The notes beneath the pieces are model-generated. The model made no database searches. It saw only the letters and a program-made list of their open reading frames with translations, and was not told the origin of the DNA. From contig CAZNDN010000002.1 in assembly GCA_964571815.1 (NCBI GenBank), forward strand, positions 1-64,000: a stretch of 64,000 nucleotides of DNA. Direction: 5' to 3'. How positions within the stretch are numbered: the first letter of the stretch is position 1; the number at the start of each line of letters is the position of its first letter. The stretch is from CAZNDN01 sp964571815 (GTDB lineage: Bacteria > Fibrobacterota > Chitinivibrionia > Chitinivibrionales > WJKA01). A program made the translations under genes and the position numbers. This document shows positions 58,355-64,000 of the stretch, piece by piece.

Positions 58355-59119
58355 GTGGAAGCGATCAAGATAATGCCGTGTCTGGATATGAAGGAAGGAA
58401 GAGTGGTGAAGGGCGTGCATTTCGTGGACCTCAAGGATGCCGGAAATCCCGTAGAGAACGCATCATTCTACCAGAAAGAAGGCGCGGATGAACTGGCGAT
58501 GTTGGACATTGCCGCGACAGTGGAAAACCGTAAGACCAGGCTGAAATGGGTCAAAGAGGTCTCTTCCGCGCTTGACATTCCCCTGACTGTCGGCGGAGGT
58601 ATTGGTTCTTTGGAGGATATTGCGGCGGCGCTCGACGCAGGTGCGAGCAAAGTGTCCATGAACAGTGCGGCCGTCGCACGTCCCGAACTTGTCCGCGAAG
58701 CGTCGGAAAAATACGGCAAAGCAATAGTGACTGTGGCGGTCGACGCCCGGCGCAACAGCGACATGGATTCGGGATTCGAGCTTGTTGTCTCCGGAGGCAC
58801 CAGGCCGGTCGGCAGAGATGCGGTTTCGTGGGCGTCACAGTGCCGGGATCTGGGGGCCGGAGCGATACTGCCCACCAGTATGGACGGCGACGGGACGCGG
58901 CAGGGCTACGATATCGAGTTTACCAGGGCGATCTCCGAAGCGGTCGATGTCCCGGTAATCGCTTCCGGTGGAGCAGGAACCCTCGAGCATTTCTACGAAG
59001 CAGCGGTTGAGGGCGGAGCGAAGATCCTTCTGGCGGCCTCCGTGTTTCATTTTCGCATTCTCAGTATCAGAGAAGTCAAGGAGTACTTGCGGGACAAGGG
59101 TCTGGCAACGACCCTCTGA
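58355..59119 (+). CDS. hisF: Imidazole glycerol phosphate synthase cyclase subunit
   Basis: A 254-residue TIM barrel that, with HisH, makes imidazole glycerol phosphate and AICAR. Catalytic Asp11 (PCLDMKEGRVVKG) and Asp130 (VAVDARRN) are present, with SMDGDGTRQGYD and IASGGAGTLEHF for phosphate binding. GTG 58355 follows AAAAGGAG. HisH is not adjacent. The gene is about 2.4 kb from hisG on the opposite strand. Confidence 0.95.
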   Translation: MEAIKIMPCLDMKEGRVVKGVHFVDLKDAGNPVENASFYQKEGADELAMLDIAATVENRKTRLKWVKEVSSALDIPLTVGGGIGSLEDIAAALDAGASKVSMNSAAVARPELVREASEKYGKAIVTVAVDARRNSDMDSGFELVVSGGTRPVGRDAVSWASQCRDLGAGAILPTSMDGDGTRQGYDIEFTRAISEAVDVPVIASGGAGTLEHFYEAAVEGGAKILLAASVFHFRILSIREVKEYLRDKGLATTL

Positions 59120-59354
59120 CCCGGCATGACATCCGGGGAGCCGATAAGCCTGTGCGGGCGGCGCCCTTTCGTCCGGACACGCTTCAGCGCGTGGTTTCAC
59201 CGCGACACGTTTCGCCGTCTGTTACCCCGGCCCGCAAGGCCGGTCTATCCTCCACTACCTTCGAACCTTCCGTGCGGGATGTACTTTTTTGAGGGAATCG
59301 TCAGGGAACCCCAACTGCACATCAATCCTGTCTCCCGTCAGGAAAAAGACAGCT

Positions 59355-60665
59355 ATGAATGAAGCTCTGCCGACTCAGAGCCGTGTTCCAGAAATAAATG
59401 TGTGGTACACGGCAGTCTTCGTGTGCACAATGGTCATTGGTTCCCCGGCCGAACCCGTTGTCGTTACGGGTGCCATGGTGAAGCCGTTGCTGGGCGCCCG
59501 AATCGAACATCTCAACCTCACGGACGCCGGCGGGACTCCGATACCGTTTCAAATCGATGAAATAACTCCCGATGGAGAGTATGTGTGTCCTCTGGGAAAA
59601 GAACCCAACACGGATGATGGAAACGGCGTTCTGGATGCCCGCGATGAAATTGTCTTTCTCCGGGATGACGCATCGCCCGTGGAGCCGGTCCGAGGAGGTC
59701 CTCCAAGGAAGGACGATAAACGCCGCGTTACTGTCACGGTGGGAGAGGGCGCGGAAAAGCGGGGTGTTCTGCTCTGGGAAGACCCCTGGGGCGAACGCTC
59801 TCCGGAACGCTATATTCAATACGATCACGCCGACCGTATCGTTGAAACACCTTACTATTTCGCTCGGTTCGGCGCGAGACGTTTTCATTTCGTTCAAGCC
59901 GGAATCAGGAACCGTGGGTCGGAATGCTACGTGCCGCTCACAAAGGAACTTCGCGTGAAGATATACCTGCGGGCCCTCTGGGGACTGCTTCCAATCACCT
60001 ACAATGAGGAGAATATCGTATGCCTCGTCAAGCGATTCAAGGTCGGTCCGATTCGCCTGATACGACGGGGTGACTTCCATCTCAATATCGGCCTCTGGTT
60101 GAAGGGCAGCAGGGCCGCCGTGAATCAAATTTGCTATGCTCAGATGGTTAGGGTTCCCGTCTACCTGCACCTTCCGATACGGTTCAGCCGGTTGTTCGGT
60201 GAAGCCTGGATAGAGATGTCGCCGGTACTGGGAAGCACGGCACGTACTTACTCATTCACCGTTCCCCGGCACGAAGTTTCGATCCCTCTGGGAACCGCCG
60301 ACACCCTGGACACGCTTCTGTCTCGAATACCCACGCATGGTCTTATGTCGGTCAACGACGGCAGTAACGGCTACGCGTGGGTACTCCAGGCGGACATACC
60401 CGACCATCTCATGAACGGCAGCGGATATGTCGTCCAAAGGCCGTCGAAGCGGGGAGGGATAGCTCACTGCGGCTATCGGCTGACTGTCGGCGACCTCCCG
60501 CGGGGCAACTACCTGATAACCAATTGGGTCCTGTTCGGTGCCGATGTGCCTGCAAACCTTGCACGCGCATACCGCACCATCGTCTCCCCCTCCACCGTGA
60601 CCATCGACACTACCGCGACCTTCAACAACGCCATCGACAAGGTCCACGCGAAAGCCCGCAAATAG
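59355..60665 (+). CDS. Exported protein of unknown function
   Basis: A 436-residue protein. ATG 59355 gives a hydrophobic N-terminal segment (WYTAVFVCTMVIGSPAEP) that is a likely signal peptide. The mature part begins VTGAMVKPLLGARIEHLNLTDAGGTPIPFQIDEITPDGEYVCPLG, cited in part, a pattern of beta-rich extracytoplasmic proteins seen in several Gram-negative phyla, with the region DDGNGVLDARDEIVFLRDD following. I recognise no catalytic motif. It lies 235 nt after hisF and 93 nt before the TPR gene. Confidence 0.65.
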   Translation: MNEALPTQSRVPEINVWYTAVFVCTMVIGSPAEPVVVTGAMVKPLLGARIEHLNLTDAGGTPIPFQIDEITPDGEYVCPLGKEPNTDDGNGVLDARDEIVFLRDDASPVEPVRGGPPRKDDKRRVTVTVGEGAEKRGVLLWEDPWGERSPERYIQYDHADRIVETPYYFARFGARRFHFVQAGIRNRGSECYVPLTKELRVKIYLRALWGLLPITYNEENIVCLVKRFKVGPIRLIRRGDFHLNIGLWLKGSRAAVNQICYAQMVRVPVYLHLPIRFSRLFGEAWIEMSPVLGSTARTYSFTVPRHEVSIPLGTADTLDTLLSRIPTHGLMSVNDGSNGYAWVLQADIPDHLMNGSGYVVQRPSKRGGIAHCGYRLTVGDLPRGNYLITNWVLFGADVPANLARAYRTIVSPSTVTIDTTATFNNAIDKVHAKARK

Positions 60666-60758
60666 GCACCCCGCGGGCGGTGTTCGTTGACGATTTCACG
60701 TAGGCAAAGGTATCATTATTCTCATGGGAAGCACCTTCTTCGAAAGTACGCCGCGGTG

Positions 60759-61709
60759 ATGAGCCGAACGGGAAATCGTAAAGCAACCGAGCCGGCCACG
60801 TGCACGCTTGGACAGTTGTGCAACCGGGTCGTTACGTGCTCTCTGTCTTACGAAGACGCCAGGGAAGCCATTGCGGAACGACTTTTCGAGGCGATCCAGG
60901 GCGCCGGAGCTCACGACGCGCTTGAGCAGGTCGGTCACGTCGTATCGTTCCTGGAGGGCTTGGAGAACAAGAATGAAGAATGCGCCCGGAGCCTTGCCGA
61001 CGTCTACGGGCTCATGGGTGAAGCATGTCAGTGGGCGGAGAACGATTCTCAAAGCGTTGTCTGGTTCGAAAAGGCCATCGTACTCAACGACCGTTCGCCC
61101 CTGCTTTTCCAGAGCATGGCCGATGCCCTTGCGAGGCTCGGTCGCGGCGAAGCGGCCGAGCGAGCCTACCGCCAGGCCATACGCCTTGCCCCCGGCGACT
61201 ACTCAACGTACCTGAAACTCGCCGGTGTGTATGAGAAACTCGAGAATCCCGAGGCAATGGAGGAGTGCCTGGAAAAGCTTCTGGAGAGAGACCCCGGAAA
61301 CATGCAGGCTCTCCACATGCTCATTATCCACCACCACCGGCGCGACTCACAGGTTGATGTTGAATTCCTTCGTCGCCGCCTGCTTTCGACGGGCAGGGCC
61401 CTGCACAAGAAAGACCTCCTCATCTGGGCCTACCACATGTGCGAAGAAGGGCGTGTGGAAGAAGTCCCGACATCTTTCAACAACGGTACATCGAGATGTG
61501 CCGATGACGTGCTTGACGGGCTTGTCAGAGCGTATGCGTACGGAAAACTTCGTCGTTACGCGCAGCGCAAACGGGTCCTCCAGCGGGTCGCGGACATGGT
61601 GCCGAACTCTCCCGCGTCGCTCGAAGCGAAACTCAAGGAATTCACCGCTGTCTTCGGAGAAGAAGCCGCGGAGCCTTTGCGCAAGGTCATTGCGGCCCGA
61701 ACTGCCTGA
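60759..61709 (+). CDS. Tetratricopeptide-repeat protein
   Basis: A 316-residue helical protein with TPR-like repeats, for example SVVWFEKAIVLNDRSPLLFQSMADALARLGRGEAAERAYRQAIRLAPGDYSTYLKLAGVYEKL, cited in part, in which paired helices carry the A-G-x-A and P-x-x pattern. The N-terminus (TCTLGQLCNRVVTCSLSYEDAREAIAERLFEAI) and the C-terminal third are unlike TPR. No signal peptide is visible. TPR proteins mediate protein complexes; partners are not indicated. It is convergent with the STAS-containing gene, 13 nt away. Confidence 0.8.
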   Translation: MSRTGNRKATEPATCTLGQLCNRVVTCSLSYEDAREAIAERLFEAIQGAGAHDALEQVGHVVSFLEGLENKNEECARSLADVYGLMGEACQWAENDSQSVVWFEKAIVLNDRSPLLFQSMADALARLGRGEAAERAYRQAIRLAPGDYSTYLKLAGVYEKLENPEAMEECLEKLLERDPGNMQALHMLIIHHHRRDSQVDVEFLRRRLLSTGRALHKKDLLIWAYHMCEEGRVEEVPTSFNNGTSRCADDVLDGLVRAYAYGKLRRYAQRKRVLQRVADMVPNSPASLEAKLKEFTAVFGEEAAEPLRKVIAARTA

Positions 61710-61722
61710 TCGCGAACCGGAT

Positions 61723-62904
61723 TCAGAACTTGAGTTCGCTGGATCGGGATTGAATCTCGTTGTTCCAGATCCTTTCGGCCTGCCCCTGCCAGAACCGAGG
61801 GGTCTCCAGCGAAGACTTCCTGGTGTCCGGGGCCAAACCTTCCACCAGTTGTGCAAGGAGTGTTCGAGCCTGGGACGCTTCCTTGGTCTTCCCGGCGTGC
61901 AACGCGGAATTCATGAGGATGAAATACGCCTTTGCCATGTCCAGGTGATTCCGCGACTCCTTTGAGTCCAGCATTTCTCTCAGCCACGTTCTGCAATTGC
62001 CGATCAGGGTATCTCGCTCACCCCGCGGAGCATATTGGATCGTCAGGTAGTTCAAATACCCCACCATGAAATGATCCGAACACACCTTGCTCATCGCCAT
62101 CGCCCTCGCACACGCTTCGGAAAGCACGTAGGCAAGATAACTGGTCTGCTTGTCGCGGGGACAGCGAAATTCCCTGTCGAATTCGCCTGCCTGTTCAACC
62201 GTCTTGCCGCGCTCCTTGATCGACTTGGAAAGGATAAGCTTCGACTGATCATCCAGCCTCGAGTGAACAGCCACCGTTCCCTTACCTATGGCGTTGAAAT
62301 GCGTAAGATCGATCGAAACCATGAAGCAGTCGCGACACACGACGGGAAGCATGCCGAATACATTGACCGGCGTGTCGGTGCCTTTCATGAACGAAGTGGG
62401 AAAAGGCTCGTCGTCCACCCATCTCCAATCGTACTCGTCGGTGTTGACGAGGTAGCCTCTGACGTTATGAGATCCGCACACCGCACACCCAAGGGACAGG
62501 GCGGTGTAATCCCCCTCGCTCGTCCCGTAGGGACCATAGGCATCGAATACCAATTCCCTGCCATGCTCCTGAACTTCCTCACACGCTTCGATCTGATGAA
62601 AGGTCGTATCGTCGCCCGACACGTCGACCCGTTCCCTGACTGCCTGCGAAGGCCTGAGGAGAAAGAGAGATGCCTGTGTTTCCCCCAGCTTCAATTTGAG
62701 GTTCTTCAGAAGCCGCAGCGCACCGGGGTGCATGGTAGTGATGTCGGCCAGATCAAGAATCAGGTGCTTATGAGGATGTGCTTTGATATGCTTCTGGAGT
62801 CGAGGCGTGAGCCAGGGAATCTCAGCGACCGTCAGTTCACCCTTCAGACGAATGATTTCGTAGTCGCCGAACGAGTCGTTCGTGAGTTCAATTTGGCTGT
62901 TCAT
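61723..62904 (-). CDS. STAS domain fused to zinc-ribbon (DUF2225-like) region
   Basis: A 393-residue protein. Residues 1-110 form a STAS domain (LKGELTVAEIPWLTPRLQKHI, LILDLADITTMHPGALRLLKNL), as in anti-sigma-factor antagonists, with Thr/His replacing the usual phosphorylatable Ser-region DxSxxDS-type motif, so it may not be phosphorylated. A region with four Cys follows (CAVCGSHNVRGY about residues 140-150, and CRDCF about 195), a probable zinc site like DUF2225. The rest is helical (KVCSDHFMVGYLNYLTIQYAP). AAAAGGT lies 8 nt before ATG 62904. Function is probably regulatory; it is not a recognised complete family. Confidence 0.7.
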   Translation of the reverse strand: MNSQIELTNDSFGDYEIIRLKGELTVAEIPWLTPRLQKHIKAHPHKHLILDLADITTMHPGALRLLKNLKLKLGETQASLFLLRPSQAVRERVDVSGDDTTFHQIEACEEVQEHGRELVFDAYGPYGTSEGDYTALSLGCAVCGSHNVRGYLVNTDEYDWRWVDDEPFPTSFMKGTDTPVNVFGMLPVVCRDCFMVSIDLTHFNAIGKGTVAVHSRLDDQSKLILSKSIKERGKTVEQAGEFDREFRCPRDKQTSYLAYVLSEACARAMAMSKVCSDHFMVGYLNYLTIQYAPRGERDTLIGNCRTWLREMLDSKESRNHLDMAKAYFILMNSALHAGKTKEASQARTLLAQLVEGLAPDTRKSSLETPRFWQGQAERIWNNEIQSRSSELKF

Positions 62905-62943
62905 TGCGGAATACCTTTTGCCGCTGGTACCGTTTCCGCTATA

Positions 62944-62973
62944 ATTATGCAATCACGTACGGGGGGAGTGCAA
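62944..62973 (-). promoter_or_regulatory. Possible promoter of the STAS-domain gene
   Basis: On the minus strand TTGCAC (62968-62973), 18-nt spacer and CATAAT (62944-62949), about 40 nt before the ATG. The -35 is only a partial match. Confidence 0.4.
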
Positions 62974-63004
62974 AAAAAGGTCGGTACCGATGTGATACTC
63001 GGCC

Positions 63005-63562
63005 TCAGCGCCCGGAGACGGCATAGAACGGTTCAACAATCTCCTTGCACGGAAATTCGCGCACCAGACGTGCCGGCAATTCCGAGGCGCGGTGCAAGGC
63101 CGAGGCCGATTCGGCGCCCGAGGGCAGAGACGCTTTGGCGCTGAACTGCCGCACGTAGAAGGTGTCGCGCGGGATGTGAGATGCCTGCATTCGAACGGGA
63201 AGATGAAGGGAATCGCAAGTTACCGTCCCCGGCAAGAGTTCGACGGTTACCAGAATCGTTGCACCCTTCGGGTCGTCAACGAAATCGTACAACCCAAACT
63301 TCCCGCAACGGTCGAACTCCTCCCCCAGACGTCGGTGCAAGGCATTCAGAGATCGACCGGACAGGGAAGGCGTAAGCGATGAGTCGCCGGTCCCTCCGTA
63401 GAGGGAGTCCAGACCGGCCCGGTCGACAAGAGGAGCAAGGAAGATCGTCTCATGAGCAGCGGGTATCCTGAAAGAACACAGCCGTCGTGAAGACCCGCAC
63501 CCTGAGGTGACCACGGCCAGAGCCAGGGAGACCAGGAACGGACGTCCCGGGGAAAGCATCAC
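63005..63562 (-). CDS. Lipoprotein
   Basis: A 185-residue protein with a type II signal (FLVSLALAVVTSGCG; lipobox VTSGC), so the Cys is probably acylated. The mature part has LLPGTVTCDSLHLPVRMQ, then a region ending PCKEIVEPFYAVSGR. I do not recognise the family. Its ATG overlaps the stop of the upstream surface-protein gene by ATGA, so it is the second gene of a surface operon that begins beyond the right edge. Confidence 0.75.
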   Translation of the reverse strand: MMLSPGRPFLVSLALAVVTSGCGSSRRLCSFRIPAAHETIFLAPLVDRAGLDSLYGGTGDSSLTPSLSGRSLNALHRRLGEEFDRCGKFGLYDFVDDPKGATILVTVELLPGTVTCDSLHLPVRMQASHIPRDTFYVRQFSAKASLPSGAESASALHRASELPARLVREFPCKEIVEPFYAVSGR

Positions 63563-64000
63563 GGCACTACCAGAAGTTTCCGGGTGAGTGTTTTCATTCC
63601 CGCCGTCTCCTCGTCGCGATACCCCACCATGGTGATGTACGTCCCCGGTACGATCGAGCGGCCCCGGTCATTGTGCATGTTCCACGTGACAATATCTTCC
63701 CGCTTATTTCCCCGTGACCATCCCTTGTCGTGCCGCCGGTCCTCCAGCAGCGCATGCGAAACAAGTCGGCCACTGACCCGGTAGACCCACGTTTCGAGAA
63801 TTCCTCCGCACTCAAAATGAACCTCTTCCCCCGCACGTGCCGGATTGGGATACACCAGCAAGGTCTCCCTGCTCCCGGTCTTCGCCAGGACACCGTAGAG
63901 TCCCGGCTCGGAGATGGGAGCAGTCCAGCGAAGCCTTGCGCCGGTCTCGAGACTCGTCGACAAAGTATCCCAGGTACTGTCCGACGACAAATGGTACAGG
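63559..64000 (-). CDS. C-terminal end of a surface protein with FlgD/T9SS-like domain
   Basis: The frame is open to the right edge, so only the last 147 codons are seen. LLVYPNPARAGEEVHFECGG, then ILETWVYRVSGRLVSHALLEDRRH, TWNMHNDRGRSIVPGTYITMVGY and TLTRKLLVVP follow the pattern of C-terminal FlgD-Ig-like or type IX secretion sorting domains (PNP...YDxxGR...W.G.D..G..V..G.Y.....G.....KxxxV). The body of the protein is outside the window. This supports an FCB-like organism and probable outer-surface attachment. It overlaps the lipoprotein gene by ATGA. Confidence 0.8.
   Translation of the reverse strand, partial: LYHLSSDSTWDTLSTSLETGARLRWTAPISEPGLYGVLAKTGSRETLLVYPNPARAGEEVHFECGGILETWVYRVSGRLVSHALLEDRRHDKGWSRGNKREDIVTWNMHNDRGRSIVPGTYITMVGYRDEETAGMKTLTRKLLVVP

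Noticed and set aside
59235..59251. CCGGCC CGCAA GGCCGG hairpin after hisF as a terminator
   Set aside because: The stem is only 6 bp and lacks a T tract.
62035..63144. 369-residue plus-strand frame over the STAS-domain gene
   Set aside because: The minus strand carries a STAS domain, CxxC pairs and a good ribosome site; the plus frame has none.
1..64000. CRISPR arrays, transposases, integrases, phage genes, rRNA or tRNA genes
   Set aside because: None is recognisable by eye on either strand; gene content and composition look like a continuous chromosomal segment.

Overview
The window is a bacterial chromosomal segment of about 58-60% GC, densely coded on both strands. A run of exactly 100 N (3397-3496) marks a scaffold join, so this is probably a draft or metagenome-derived assembly. 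A Wza-type export protein, several lipoproteins, a predicted outer-membrane beta-barrel and a C-terminal FlgD/type IX-sorting-like domain at the right edge point to a diderm. That last domain is common in the Fibrobacteres-Chlorobi-Bacteroidetes (FCB) superphylum and nearby candidate phyla, but I cannot place the phylum. Start codons include ATG, GTG and TTG. TGA is an ordinary stop, used in many ATGA overlaps. Several intergenic regions carry recognisable sigma70-type promoters. I see no rRNA, tRNA, CRISPR array, transposase or phage gene.

Layout, left to right. Positions 1-2887 (minus) are an exopolysaccharide assembly operon: Wza-like export protein, MinD-like ATPase, ExeA-like ATPase and the start of a Wzz-like protein. 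Next come hisS (broken by the gap), a MurC-like ligase with an L,D-transpeptidase, a LOG-family hydrolase, a 60-residue lysine-rich histone-H1-like protein and a Tex-like protein. The minus operon 13690-10047 carries panD, a LytR-C protein, rsfS and argS. The plus operon 14711-20239 carries lepA, a signal-peptidase-like protein that has lost its catalytic residues, trpB, trpA and a eukaryotic-type chorismate mutase. A compact UvrD-like helicase, a HAMP membrane protein, an FAD oxidoreductase and a leucine-rich-repeat protein follow. The minus operon 31806-24817 has a creatininase-like protein, an M16 peptidase pair, folK, a deoxynucleoside kinase, panC and a GH13 enzyme.

The plus cluster 32230-40342 starts with folB and a second folK. 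A DUF547 protein, a TIGR04282-type glycosyltransferase, a cupin and a ZIP transporter follow. It ends with an unusual redox set: a flavin/NAD(P) plus membrane plus polyferredoxin fusion, a Tat-exported aldo-keto reductase with two 4Fe-4S clusters, and a secreted DUF6599-like protein. I consider this redox set the best candidate for an undescribed system. Then come mscS, nikR, a GH3 glucosidase, ksgA with an outer-membrane protein and two lipoproteins, a second polysaccharide locus (flippase plus two GT4 enzymes), a cohesin-like secreted protein, the etfBA-hisG operon, hisF, a secreted unknown, a TPR protein, a STAS/zinc-ribbon protein and, at the right edge, a lipoprotein behind a cell-surface protein.

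Taken together, the genes cover amino-acid (Trp, His), folate and pantothenate synthesis, translation factors, cell-envelope polysaccharide and peptidoglycan work, and flavin/iron-sulfur electron transfer. The ferredoxin-fused EtfA and the Fe-S-rich redox set suggest an organism with anaerobic or low-potential electron metabolism, which is inference. Several proteins keep a family fold but lack the family's catalytic residues (signal peptidase, Tex, M16 beta subunit, creatininase). An Mth938-domain gene is interrupted by an in-frame TGA at a probable tryptophan position.
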